A stretch of DNA of 64,000 bases from Parvimonas micra (GTDB lineage Bacteria; Bacillota; Clostridia; Tissierellales; Peptoniphilaceae): assembly GCF_900637905.1 (NCBI RefSeq), contig NZ_LR134472.1:124001-188000 (forward strand). The letters are read 5' to 3'. Position 1 is the first letter of the stretch; each line of letters starts with the position of its first letter. A program made the position numbers and the translations under genes. This document shows, piece after piece, positions 45,578 through 54,239 of this stretch. A model generated the notes under the pieces. It did no database searches, had not been told where the DNA came from, and was given only the letters and a program-made list of their open reading frames with translations.

Positions 45578-46353
45578 ATAGAATACCTCTTAATATTGAC
45601 AACAAATTTGTTCTTTTTTGTTAACCCATCAAAACTGTCAACCTTAAATTTTCCTTCTTTTCTTATTGAAATTATATCATTTTCATTTATCTTTTTATCA
45701 AAATCTTTACATTCCTCATAGTTCAAATTTACATTTCCACTTTTAATGAATTTTTGAGCAATCTCTCTTGAAGTCCTTGCAAGTTCTTTTACAAAACAGT
45801 CCAATCTAAAACTGGAGACTATTATTTTTTCATCTTCGTATTTTCTGAAATTAGTAGGTATAAAATTATCATTCAGAATTTCCAATTTTAAATCTTGTCC
45901 TGAAAATTTTAAACAATTGGAAAATAAAAATGTTCCTATAGGTTTTAAGCAATAAACATACCAATATCCATCAACTTTTAATATTTCTCCAACTTTTTCA
46001 CGGTTTATTCCTAAATGTAGAATACTTCCCAAGATATTTCTATGTTCTATTCCTGAAATGTCTTTAAATCTTAAAGTTTCTAAATAATCATCTAGTACAT
46101 ATCTATCTCTATAAAAAATCAAAATTTTTCTTTCATAATCTTCTTCAACAAAGATAATATCATAATTCAAATCTAAATTTTTTAAAATTCTCTTTACATA
46201 TTTAAACTCCAGTGGAGTAAAAAAATTAGAAACAAACACTTCTTTGTAATTTTTTTCCATAGAAACAAGACCATCTAAAAATTTATTGATGGTCTTTTTA
46301 ATTTCTATATTATTAATATTATCTAAAATCTTAATCTTATCAAATGATTTCAT
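45574..46353 (-). CDS. ylmH: YlmH-type S4-domain RNA-binding protein
   Basis: YlmH is encoded beside sepF in the division-linked ylm cluster of Firmicutes; recent work on the family connects it with ribosome rescue. The 259-residue product has an N-terminal alpha/beta domain (FFTPLEFKYVKRIL) and a C-terminal S4 domain with RLDCFVKELARTSREIAQKFI. Position after sepF supports the call. It is four bases before the sepF stop and overlaps lspA. Confidence 0.88.
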   Translation of the reverse strand: MKSFDKIKILDNINNIEIKKTINKFLDGLVSMEKNYKEVFVSNFFTPLEFKYVKRILKNLDLNYDIIFVEEDYERKILIFYRDRYVLDDYLETLRFKDISGIEHRNILGSILHLGINREKVGEILKVDGYWYVYCLKPIGTFLFSNCLKFSGQDLKLEILNDNFIPTNFRKYEDEKIIVSSFRLDCFVKELARTSREIAQKFIKSGNVNLNYEECKDFDKKINENDIISIRKEGKFKVDSFDGLTKKNKFVVNIKRYSI

Positions 46354-46357
46354 TTAA

Positions 46358-46828
46358 TTATATTTGATAAAATCCGTTATTTTCAATTTGATCTTTAACT
46401 TTTCCATCGATATCAATTCCCTTAGGAGCTAAGATAAAAATATCTTTTGTAACTTTTTGGATTTTTCCTGATAGAGAATAAATACCGCCACTTACAAAAT
46501 CAAAAATTTGCCTTTTCTTATCAACTTCTAACATTTCCAAATTCAAAACAACAACTTTTCCCTTTAAAACATCATCTAAAACTTGAGTACCATCATCAAA
46601 AGTTATTGGCTCTCTGATAGAAATCAAAAATCTACTAATATTTGGCATTGTAACGACATTAGATTTTTCTTTTTCAAAAGCTAATTTATTTCCTGCATTT
46701 CTAGCATAGCTCTCTCCTACTGATTTAGGTTGCTTTTCAACAACTGCCTCTTCTTCATAATCATCATATTCATCTTCCAAGTCATCACTTCCAACAAATT
46801 TCTTTATTTTGTCCATAAAGCCTGCCAT
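46358..46828 (-). CDS. sepF: Cell division protein SepF
   Basis: SepF tethers FtsZ filaments to the membrane and shapes the division septum. The 156-residue product begins with the amphipathic membrane-binding helix MAGFMDKIKKFVG, has an acidic linker and then the SepF fold with FDDGTQVLDDVLKGKVVVLNLE and VFDFVSGGIYSLSG-like core (IFDFVSGGIYSLSG). The upstream ATG is rejected because AGGAGGAATATT points to 46826-46828. Context yggS-sepF-ylmH is the classical ylm order. Confidence 0.95.
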   Translation of the reverse strand: MAGFMDKIKKFVGSDDLEDEYDDYEEEAVVEKQPKSVGESYARNAGNKLAFEKEKSNVVTMPNISRFLISIREPITFDDGTQVLDDVLKGKVVVLNLEMLEVDKKRQIFDFVSGGIYSLSGKIQKVTKDIFILAPKGIDIDGKVKDQIENNGFYQI

Positions 46829-46914
46829 AATATTCCTCCTCATATTTTAATATATTTTATAACAAACGAAAATTTAAAATTTTCTAATTATAATCAATCT
46901 ACCTAACACTTTCA

Positions 46915-47613
46915 TTAATTTGAAAGTACTCCATAATTTCTTGCACCAAATATTGATGTTCCAATCCTTATAAGGTTTGAGCCTTCCTCTATGGCAACCA
47001 TAAAATCATTACTCATTCCCATAGATAAAATCTTCATATCAACATTTTTTAATTTAAGTTTTGAAATTTCATCAAACAAAGATTTCATCTTTTTGAAATA
47101 AATTCTAGTATCTTCAGCATCCTCACAATAAGGAGCAACTGTCATAAGTCCATTTACTAAAACATTATCTCTTTTTGAAACTTCTCTTATAAAATCTAGA
47201 ACATCTTCTTCAAAAATTCCTGATTTACTATCCTCTTTACCAATATTTACTTCAACTAAACAATTTACAGTAATTCCTTTATTTTTAGCTTCCAATTCCA
47301 ACTTATCTAAAAGTGAAATTCTATCTAAAGAGTGAATCAATTCAACTTTATCAATAATGGATTTAACCTTATTTGTTTGGAGATGTCCAATCATATGAAA
47401 TTTAACTTTTCCATCAAAGTATTCATACTTTTTTAGTATTTCTTGAACCTTATTTTCTCCAAAAGTATCAAATCCTAAATCGATAGCTTCTTGAATTTTA
47501 TCCACATCAACTGTCTTTGAAACTGGTAACAAAAATATTTCTTTTTTATCTCTATTTGAATTTTTACAAGCTAGAGAAATTTTTTCAAGTATATTATTTA
47601 TATTTTCTTTCAT
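46915..47613 (-). CDS. yggS: YggS/YlmE-type PLP-binding protein
   Basis: This family binds pyridoxal phosphate and maintains B6 vitamer balance. The 232-residue alanine-racemase-like barrel has the PLP lysine in LLPVSKTVD near residue 33, VKFHMIGHLQTNK, and the phosphate-binding LSMGMSNDFMVAIEEGSNLIRIG at the C-terminus (quoted in parts: SMGMSNDF, GSNLIRIG). It starts on the last base of the HlyD-like gene's stop codon, so translation is coupled. Confidence 0.95.
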   Translation of the reverse strand: MKENINNILEKISLACKNSNRDKKEIFLLPVSKTVDVDKIQEAIDLGFDTFGENKVQEILKKYEYFDGKVKFHMIGHLQTNKVKSIIDKVELIHSLDRISLLDKLELEAKNKGITVNCLVEVNIGKEDSKSGIFEEDVLDFIREVSKRDNVLVNGLMTVAPYCEDAEDTRIYFKKMKSLFDEISKLKLKNVDMKILSMGMSNDFMVAIEEGSNLIRIGTSIFGARNYGVLSN

Positions 47614-48749
47614 TACTTTAAAATTGCACCTTCTTTAACTTTACTGGCATCTTTTAAGATATTAGAAAAAATTCCAACTGAACTGTTTTTTGAATCAATA
47701 TAAACTTTTGAATTTATCTTATCAATAAATTTAACATTGACCTTTGCTCTCTTTATATTACCAAAAGAATCAACCACCAAAACATAATCTTCACCATCTT
47801 TAGAAGTAAGAGCAGTTAATGGAAGTTCAAAAGAACTAGAAACTGTCTTTATTACATTTAAGTCGATAAATCTCTTATCTGCAATTTCATTAAAAGCAGA
47901 CGAAAACTGAGCAACAATTAAATCATATTCAGAACCTTTTTTTACCCTTTTGATTATTCCAGTAGCAACCGAATTTCCAACATTCACCTTTATACTTTTA
48001 TCTACATCTATGTCTTCTAAAGTTTCAGCCTTAACTCTGATACAAAGATAATACTTCAAATTATCTACTATTTTTATTCCGTCAATATTTGAAATATTAT
48101 TTGCGTTATCAAAATTAAAGTCTTTTTCATCTATAGAATCAATAACAGAAAAATCATATACATTCTCTAGGCCGTCAATTTTGTTTAATACAACTCCGGA
48201 ATTTTTTGAAACAATTTTTCCGGAATTAATTGTATCATTTAATAATGAATATCTAAATAATTTATCAGAACTATATTTTTTACCAAAAGCAGTTTTGTTT
48301 TGATCACTTGAAAGTATATCAAAAGTTTTTGAAAAATCTTTATCTCGAATATGTTTCAAAACATCCTCCAAATCAATATTTTTAACTTTTGAATCCTTGT
48401 TATCCTCCTGCTCTTGCAATGCTTGAACTTTTTCAGCTAAATAATCTTTAAAGTTTTGGTCAACTTTTGAAACATCAACTTCACCTATTTCTTTGTCAAC
48501 GCCAACTTTTGAATTATCTACTTCAATATTATTCTTTCCAATATAATATAAGTATTCATCTTTTATAACTAACGCTTTAGATGAAAGGTTTAAATCATAA
48601 GTTTTTGGATTTTCCAAAACCATTATATCATTATTTAAATTTTTATTAAAAAACACATTTTTTATTAAAAACAAACTAACAAATACAATCAAAATGACTA
48701 AACCCAAATGTTCTTTAGCATTAGGTAAAATTCCATTACGTTTTCTCAT
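47613..48749 (-). CDS. HlyD-like membrane-anchored protein of the ylm cluster
   Basis: The 378-residue product has one N-terminal membrane segment (about 15-34) and a large extracytoplasmic part with beta-strand pattern. It resembles the HlyD-domain proteins found next to yggS-sepF in Clostridia and Tissierellia, with the barrel-sandwich halves near SGKIVSKNSGVVLNKIDG and GNSVATGIIKRV. It lacks a long coiled-coil hairpin and there is no transporter beside it. It is therefore unlikely to be a type I secretion adaptor; a role in envelope or division is inferred from the neighbourhood only. Confidence 0.72.
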   Translation of the reverse strand: MRKRNGILPNAKEHLGLVILIVFVSLFLIKNVFFNKNLNNDIMVLENPKTYDLNLSSKALVIKDEYLYYIGKNNIEVDNSKVGVDKEIGEVDVSKVDQNFKDYLAEKVQALQEQEDNKDSKVKNIDLEDVLKHIRDKDFSKTFDILSSDQNKTAFGKKYSSDKLFRYSLLNDTINSGKIVSKNSGVVLNKIDGLENVYDFSVIDSIDEKDFNFDNANNISNIDGIKIVDNLKYYLCIRVKAETLEDIDVDKSIKVNVGNSVATGIIKRVKKGSEYDLIVAQFSSAFNEIADKRFIDLNVIKTVSSSFELPLTALTSKDGEDYVLVVDSFGNIKRAKVNVKFIDKINSKVYIDSKNSSVGIFSNILKDASKVKEGAILK

Positions 48750-48778
48750 ATAATACCCATTAGTACTAATTTATAAAA

Positions 48779-50062
48779 TTAAATATTACTATTTTTATAA
48801 ATTATATCTTCTCTCTTTGGACCATTAGAAATCATCTTAACAGGAACTTCCAATTCATTTTCAATAAATTCGATGTATTCTCTACATTCAATTGGTAATT
48901 CTTCATAATTTTTAATTCCTCTTATATCTCTATTCCATCCTTTTAAAACCTTCCAAACCGGCTTTGCCTTTTCAAGCTTATCAGTTGTTGGAAAATCTCT
49001 GGTAATCTCGCCATCAATTTCATATCCTATACAGATTGGAATTTCTTCTAAATATCCCAAAGCGTCAATAACTGTTAATACAGCTTCTGTACTACCTTGA
49101 ACTCTACAACCATATCTTGAAGCAACTGCATCAAAATATCCAACACGTCTAGGCCTTCCGGTCGTAGCACCATATTCTCCCTTATCTCCGCCACGTCTTC
49201 TCAGCTCTTCAGCTTCTTCGCCGAAAATTTCACTTACAAATGCTCCGGCACCAACTGCACTGGAATATGCTTTAACAACGGTAATAATATCTGTAATAGC
49301 ATAAGGTGGAATCCCTGCTCCAATTGCTCCATATCCTGCTAAAGTTGATGAAGAAGTTACCATAGGATAAATGCCATGATCTGTATCTTTTAAAGAACCA
49401 AGTTGTCCTTCAAGTAAAATTTTCTTTCCTAATTTTATAGCATCATTCAAGAATTTTGATACATCACAAACATAAGGTTTGATTGCATCTCTCCAAACGA
49501 GCATAAGTTCATATAACTCTTTAGCATCAATTTTTTCTTTATGATATAAATTTTCTAGAATTACATTTTTATATTCAACAACTCTCTTAACTTTTTCAAA
49601 TAAATTTTCATCAAATAATTCACTTACTTGAAAACCGATTTTTGCATATTTATCCGAATAGCAAGGTGCAATCCCGGATTTTGTAGAACCGAATGAATTT
49701 TTTCCAAGTCTTTCTTCTTCATACGCATCAAAATCAATATGATAAGGCATAACAAGTTGTGCTCTATCTGAAACCAAAATATTAATATCAGGAACATTCT
49801 TTTCTTTTAAGTACTCAATTTCTTTAAGTAAATAAGGGATATTAAGTGCCACACCATTACCTATTACAGATGTTGTATGCTTATAAAAAACACCTGAAGG
49901 TAGTAAATGCAATGCGAATCTTCCATACTCATTTATGATAGTATGTCCGGCATTGGAACCACCTTGAAATCTAACAATTATGTCAGCATTTTCAGCTAAC
50001 ATATCTGTTATTTTTCCTTTTCCTTCATCTCCCCAATTTGCTCCTACTACTGCTTTAACCAT
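48779..50062 (-). CDS. purA: Adenylosuccinate synthetase
   Basis: PurA joins IMP and aspartate, using GTP, to make adenylosuccinate, the substrate of PurB (12019-13449). The 427-residue product has GANWGDEGKGKITD at the start, the NAGHTI loop, and TTGRPRRVGYFDA near residue 300. The start is the ATG at 50060-50062 after AGGAGGAACT; the longer frame overlaps the PAP2 gene. No riboswitch is visible in front of it. Confidence 0.97.
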   Translation of the reverse strand: MVKAVVGANWGDEGKGKITDMLAENADIIVRFQGGSNAGHTIINEYGRFALHLLPSGVFYKHTTSVIGNGVALNIPYLLKEIEYLKEKNVPDINILVSDRAQLVMPYHIDFDAYEEERLGKNSFGSTKSGIAPCYSDKYAKIGFQVSELFDENLFEKVKRVVEYKNVILENLYHKEKIDAKELYELMLVWRDAIKPYVCDVSKFLNDAIKLGKKILLEGQLGSLKDTDHGIYPMVTSSSTLAGYGAIGAGIPPYAITDIITVVKAYSSAVGAGAFVSEIFGEEAEELRRRGGDKGEYGATTGRPRRVGYFDAVASRYGCRVQGSTEAVLTVIDALGYLEEIPICIGYEIDGEITRDFPTTDKLEKAKPVWKVLKGWNRDIRGIKNYEELPIECREYIEFIENELEVPVKMISNGPKREDIIYKNSNI

Positions 50063-50076
50063 AGTTCCTCCTAATA

Positions 50077-50688
50077 TCAAAATAAAAATTTATAATAAAA
50101 TCCAATATTATACAAATATATCGTCCAACTAAAAAATACGACTCCTACCAAAGATCCGAAGACAACATCTGAAAACCAATGTACTCCAACAACAATTCTA
50201 CTTATTGCAATACTAAGTCCAAATAAAACACCTACAAACATCCAAAAAGGAAATGAGCTATATCCATTAAACAAAACGTACATAACGGTAGGATAAAAAC
50301 TCAAACCTATGCAAGAATGTCCACTTGGAAAGCTATATCCCCAGTATTTTATATCAGAATGTGAAACAGGACGTTCTCTTCTAAATAAAAACTTAAAAGA
50401 ATTTAAAAATATCATATTAAACAACGATGAATTTAAAATTGCACTTGCCAATACATAGTTTTTCTCTGAAACAGAATAAAAAAAGATAGGAAATATAATA
50501 ATAAGTGATGTTACAACATCCCCCATTGAAGTTATATGTTTCATCGAAGATTTTAAAAATCTTAAATTATTATTTTGAAAAAAATTCTTTAACTTTAAGT
50601 CTATCAAAAAATTTTGTTTTTTCAATTTATTTCCAACTATCGAAGTAAAAATAAGTACGACAACAGTAAAGATAATCAGATATACCAT
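50077..50688 (-). CDS. PAP2-family phosphatase (second of a tandem pair)
   Basis: A 203-residue membrane protein with about five or six hydrophobic segments and the phosphatidic-acid-phosphatase signature: RRERPVSH, SFPSGHSCIG and SRIVVGVHWFSDV. Such enzymes dephosphorylate lipid phosphates such as undecaprenyl pyrophosphate or phosphatidylglycerophosphate. The start shares a base with the stop of the upstream PAP2 gene (TAATG), with GGAGG inside that gene's last codons. It is probably a diverged duplicate of its neighbour. Confidence 0.9.
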   Translation of the reverse strand: MVYLIIFTVVVLIFTSIVGNKLKKQNFLIDLKLKNFFQNNNLRFLKSSMKHITSMGDVVTSLIIIFPIFFYSVSEKNYVLASAILNSSLFNMIFLNSFKFLFRRERPVSHSDIKYWGYSFPSGHSCIGLSFYPTVMYVLFNGYSSFPFWMFVGVLFGLSIAISRIVVGVHWFSDVVFGSLVGVVFFSWTIYLYNIGFYYKFLF

Positions 50689-51317
50689 TAATCCCTCCAA
50701 AAATTAAGATATAATGCTTTAGCTAAACCATAACAAAAATAACCTAATATAAATCCTACAATAACATCAGTTGGCCAATGAACTCCCAAAATCACTCTAC
50801 TTATAGCAATTAAAAAAATCATAATATAGATAACCATATTCATAAACCTGCTCTTGAATCTTTCAGATAATAAAAATCTAAAAGTTAAATAAAAAGCTGA
50901 AAAATTCATAGAATGTCCACTTGGATAACTAAAACCACTCATATTTATTACAAAAAATTCAACAGGCCTTTTTCTTAATACAATATGTTTAATTAACTCA
51001 TTTAACATATATGTTAATAGTAATGTAGCAATTAAAAATAAAAACTCTTTTTTCAAATTGTTATAATAAAAACATACTCCAAGCGGAATAAATAAGATAA
51101 AATAAGTTAATCCATTTCCTAAAGATGTTACAAATTTAATAAAATTCAGGAGAACAGTATTTTTTGTAAAAATGTTATTATTTTGAATTAAAGTCATAAT
51201 TTTATAGTCAATACTATTAGTCAGCCTAATACTTTTTAGATAGAAACCGAAAATAATGCTACAAAATAAAACTATAAAAAATAAAACAATAAATTGTCTT
51301 AATTTTAATTTTTCCAT
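50688..51317 (-). CDS. PAP2-family phosphatase (first of a tandem pair)
   Basis: A 209-residue membrane protein with about six hydrophobic segments and an intact PAP2 signature: LRKRPVEF, SYPSGHSMNF and SRVILGVHWPTDV. Its products are likely lipid phosphates in the envelope. It heads the operon and is followed with a one-base overlap by the second PAP2 gene and then purA. The spacing of the three motifs is nearly the same in both copies, which supports duplication. Confidence 0.9.
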   Translation of the reverse strand: MEKLKLRQFIVLFFIVLFCSIIFGFYLKSIRLTNSIDYKIMTLIQNNNIFTKNTVLLNFIKFVTSLGNGLTYFILFIPLGVCFYYNNLKKEFLFLIATLLLTYMLNELIKHIVLRKRPVEFFVINMSGFSYPSGHSMNFSAFYLTFRFLLSERFKSRFMNMVIYIMIFLIAISRVILGVHWPTDVIVGFILGYFCYGLAKALYLNFWRD

Positions 51318-51338
51318 TTTTCCTCCTAAATCAAAATA

Positions 51339-51367
51339 ATTATATCATAAATTGATTTATTAATCAA
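51339..51367 (-). promoter_or_regulatory. Promoter of the PAP2-purA-ylm operon
   Basis: TTGATT (51362-51367) and TATAAT (51339-51344) with a 17-base spacer, 22 bases before the first PAP2 gene. Confidence 0.8.
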
Positions 51368-51387
51368 AAAAATACATATTTTTTATC

Positions 51388-51428
51388 AAAAAAACTACTA
51401 TTAAATTACAAAAATTTAACAGTAGTTT
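51388..51428 (-). terminator. Terminator of the anchored OB-fold gene
   Basis: AACTACTGTTAAATT pairs with AATTTAATAGTAGTT (one G-U or mismatch) and is followed by a run of seven U on the minus strand. Confidence 0.85.
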
Positions 51429-51449
51429 GTTAAAAATATTTTTATTCTG

Positions 51450-52301
51450 TTATTTGATTTCTATTGAATGTGCAGTTATTCCTGGAATAGAAATTTTTCC
51501 ACCCATTGTAGATTTATAACTAATTTCTCCAACAGAAACCCCTCTAACAACAACTTTATCATTTTCTAAAATTTTATTCTCTCCACTTTTAGGAATATAA
51601 GAAACAAAGATTATCTTTTTATAGTCATTATTGACTCTAACTCTAAATTGATCTTCTCCATCTCCTCTAATAACTTGTATAACAGTTCCTGTAAAAGTTA
51701 CCTTCTTTCCTTTGTTTTTATCAGGATTTCTAGCTAATTCATCATATGTTATACCCGTATCGTACCCTTTAGCTTCTTCTTCTTTTTTTGCTTTTTCTTC
51801 AGCTTCTTTTCTTGCCTTTTCCTCTGCTTCCTTTTTCTCTCTTTCAGCTTTTAATTCCGCTTCTTTCTTTTCTTTTTCTGCTAACTGCATATTTTCATAT
51901 GGTTGCATTTTAGATTTGTATTCTGCATATTCAGCTTCTATCTTTTTAGCATTTTCGTTAGCTGTTTCAATTTGATTTTTGTATTTTATAGCTGTTTCAT
52001 TTATCTTCTTTTCCATAGAATTATTTCTGACACTATTAAAAATAAATAAAGCTAAAATACATCCAACCACAACTCCACCACAAACCTTCTTTAAAAAAGA
52101 GTTTTTGTTTTGTAATTCTTCAATATTTTTTTCTTTTTCATCTAAAACATTTTCTTTGCAATCGGAATTGTTTTCTTTTCCTAAACTAATTTCTTTAGTA
52201 TTGCTATTTTCATTCTTAGCAACTTCAGTTTCATTTCCAGAATCATTTATAATTTCCTCTGATTCTTCATTTTTACAATTTTCTAAATTTTTATTTTCCA
52301 T
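51450..52301 (-). CDS. Membrane-anchored coiled-coil protein with C-terminal OB-like domain, unknown
   Basis: The 283-residue product has an acidic, low-complexity cytoplasmic region (1-68), one membrane segment (about 73-90), a charged coiled coil of KKEAEEKARKEAEEK type (about 95-178) and a C-terminal domain (184-283) with TFTGTVIQVIRGDGEDQFRV, which looks like an OB-type or tRNA_anti-like fold. The orientation would place the OB domain outside. I know similar domain layouts in Firmicutes lipoproteins but no function. It is a single gene with its own terminator. Confidence 0.75.
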   Translation of the reverse strand: MENKNLENCKNEESEEIINDSGNETEVAKNENSNTKEISLGKENNSDCKENVLDEKEKNIEELQNKNSFLKKVCGGVVVGCILALFIFNSVRNNSMEKKINETAIKYKNQIETANENAKKIEAEYAEYKSKMQPYENMQLAEKEKKEAELKAEREKKEAEEKARKEAEEKAKKEEEAKGYDTGITYDELARNPDKNKGKKVTFTGTVIQVIRGDGEDQFRVRVNNDYKKIIFVSYIPKSGENKILENDKVVVRGVSVGEISYKSTMGGKISIPGITAHSIEIK

Positions 52302-52435
52302 AAAGCCCTCCTAAAATAAATATGTATGACAACATTATATATATATATATTAAGTCAAGACCTAAATAAAAGTTTAGAATAATTTATTTACTTTAAGTAA
52401 ATAATTACTTAAATAAAAAGCTTAAAAATATGCAC

Positions 52436-52468
52436 AAAAAAAGATTCAGCGATTTTACTGAACCTCTT
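52436..52468 (-). terminator. Terminator of the glutaredoxin gene
   Basis: GAGGTTCAG and CTGAATCTT pair around TAAAATCG, followed by a U-run on the minus strand, 19 bases past the stop. Confidence 0.82.
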
Positions 52469-52486
52469 AAATTCATTACTTTAATA

Positions 52487-52717
52487 TTATAATCCTAATG
52501 CTTTTGATAATTCAGCTTTGTTAAAGCCAACCATTTCTACATCATCAACACAGATTACAGGAACACCCATATGTCCTTTTGCCATTAATTCTTTTCTAGC
52601 TTCTAAATCTGTTGAAACATTTTTTTCAACATATTCAATATTATTTGCCTTTAAGAATTCCTTTGCTTGTTTACAATAAGTACAAGAATCACTTGAATAT
52701 ACTACTACTTTTGCCAT
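52487..52717 (-). CDS. Glutaredoxin-like (NrdH/Grx) protein
   Basis: A 76-residue thioredoxin-fold protein with the active site CTYC (Cys12, Cys15), the cis-proline VPVICVDD segment and GFNKAELSKALGL end. The length fits NrdH and short clostridial glutaredoxins. No ribonucleotide reductase gene is near, so the partner is unknown. The ATG follows GGGGGAAAATGAA. Confidence 0.9.
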   Translation of the reverse strand: MAKVVVYSSDSCTYCKQAKEFLKANNIEYVEKNVSTDLEARKELMAKGHMGVPVICVDDVEMVGFNKAELSKALGL

Positions 52718-52842
52718 TTCATTTTCCCCCTAAAAAATTTTTTAATAGTTTGAATACTTTCAATATTTGTTCAGTAAGTTTATACCCCCTGTATTTTTGT
52801 TTAAACAAAGGATATTTTATTTTTTCTTAGTTTCTCAACAAT

Positions 52843-53685
52843 TTATAAATTTTCATATTCTCTCGCAATATTTTTAAAATCTTTGAGTGATAATTTTTCT
52901 GCCCTAATTCTAGTATCTATATCTAGTTTTTCTAAAATCTTAATAATTTTTTCTTTCTCGATACCGGACTTACAAAATGAATTTAAAATTGTTTTTCTTC
53001 TATTTTCAAAGCCATTTTTTATAAGTTTAAACATCGTTTTTTCATACTCAAATTTTTCTTTTTTAAGTTTCATATTTACAACAGAACTATCTACATTTGG
53101 TGCAGGAACGAATACATTTCTAGATACACTAAAAGCTATATTTGCATCTGCATAATACTTTACGAATAAACTTATGCTTGAATTGTCTTTACTATTTTCA
53201 TCTGCAACAAGTCTTTGAGCAACTTCTTTTTGAACCATTATAGTTATGGATTCTAAATCTAAATCACTCTCTAAAAGTTTTGTTATTATTGGCGTTGTTA
53301 CATAATATGGTAAGTTCGCAACCACGACAATTTTCTTTTGAGTAAATTTTTCTTCAATAAGTTTTTTCAAATCAATTTTTAGAGCATCGGATTGAACAAA
53401 TTCAAAATTATCATATTCACTAAGTGTATAATCTAAAACTTCTTTCAATCTTGTGTCAATCTCTATTGAAACAACTTTTCCAGCTTTTTCAAGTAAAAAT
53501 TTTGTAAGAACTCCAAAACCCGGTCCTATTTCGATTACTCCATAGTCTTTGCCAACAGCTGAAACTTCAACTATCTTTTCTAAGATATTTCTATCTGTTA
53601 AAAAATTTTGTCCAAAATTTTTAGAAAATGAAAATCCGAATTTATCACAAATTTCTTTTATTACCGACAATTTATACAAATCCAT
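52843..53685 (-). CDS. rsmA: 16S rRNA dimethyladenosine transferase
   Basis: RsmA (KsgA) dimethylates two adjacent adenines near the 3' end of 16S rRNA. The 280-residue product begins with the NFGQNFLTDRNILEKIV segment and has the SAM site EIGPGFGVLTKFL and the catalytic VANLPYYVTTPI. It follows rnmV by one base, the usual tatD-rnmV-rsmA order. Last gene of the eight-gene run that begins at dnaJ. Confidence 0.96.
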   Translation of the reverse strand: MDLYKLSVIKEICDKFGFSFSKNFGQNFLTDRNILEKIVEVSAVGKDYGVIEIGPGFGVLTKFLLEKAGKVVSIEIDTRLKEVLDYTLSEYDNFEFVQSDALKIDLKKLIEEKFTQKKIVVVANLPYYVTTPIITKLLESDLDLESITIMVQKEVAQRLVADENSKDNSSISLFVKYYADANIAFSVSRNVFVPAPNVDSSVVNMKLKKEKFEYEKTMFKLIKNGFENRRKTILNSFCKSGIEKEKIIKILEKLDIDTRIRAEKLSLKDFKNIAREYENL

Positions 53686-53686
53686 T

Positions 53687-54238
53687 TTAAACTTCCTCTC
53701 CTAAAATTTTTTCAACAGCTAAAACTAATTCGCTTTCAGTTATTCCAAAACTATTTAATCTATTTATAAATTGCTTTGAATTACAATATCCAATTTTAAA
53801 ATAATCACAAAGTTTTTCTCTAAGCTCTTTACTATTTCCCATTCCACTAATTCCTAAAGAAGCTAGAAGGCTTAAATTAATTTCATCTTTTCTTTCTAAA
53901 ACTGTTACTTTTGCATTTTCAATAGCTTCAATAATATCTTCGACTTTTGCATTTTCAACCCCGACATTATCCCCTTTAAGAGCAAGGCTTCTACTTAAAA
54001 AAGCATTTTTACAGTTTGGTACAACTCTGTTTATATTTTTTCTAATCTTTTCTCCTGCGTAGTCGGGATCTGTAAAAACTATTATTCCACATTTTTCATT
54101 TGCCTCTTTTAATTTTTTAAGCAAATTTTTAGAAAAATGTGTTCCATTTGTTGCAATAACATCACAATCAAAGGCGGACTTCACTTTTGAAATATCGTCT
54201 TTTCCCTCAACTACTATTATTTCTTTGATTTTTTTCAT
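53687..54238 (-). CDS. rnmV: Ribonuclease M5
   Basis: RNase M5 matures 5S rRNA in low-GC Gram-positives. The 183-residue product has the TOPRIM domain with VVEGKDDISKV and FTDPDYAGEKIR, its metal-binding Glu and Asp residues intact, and the DUF4093-type C-terminus. It sits between tatD and rsmA as in most Firmicutes, with a one-base gap on each side. Confidence 0.95.
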   Translation of the reverse strand: MKKIKEIIVVEGKDDISKVKSAFDCDVIATNGTHFSKNLLKKLKEANEKCGIIVFTDPDYAGEKIRKNINRVVPNCKNAFLSRSLALKGDNVGVENAKVEDIIEAIENAKVTVLERKDEINLSLLASLGISGMGNSKELREKLCDYFKIGYCNSKQFINRLNSFGITESELVLAVEKILGEEV

Positions 54239-54239
54239 A

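Noticed and set aside
47613-48749. Type I secretion adaptor (HlyD) function
   Set aside because: No ABC exporter or outer-membrane partner is adjacent and the organism looks Gram-positive; the name only reflects the likely fold.
51835-52010. Plus-strand Ser/Phe/Ala-rich frame opposite the coiled coil of the anchored OB-fold protein
   Set aside because: It is the complement of a Lys/Glu-rich coiled coil and has no ribosome-binding site, so it is treated as a shadow.
52334-52358. TTGACT and TATAAT upstream of the anchored OB-fold gene as its promoter
   Set aside because: The spacing is only 13 bases and the TATAAT is part of a simple TA repeat, so it is not credible as a sigma-A promoter.
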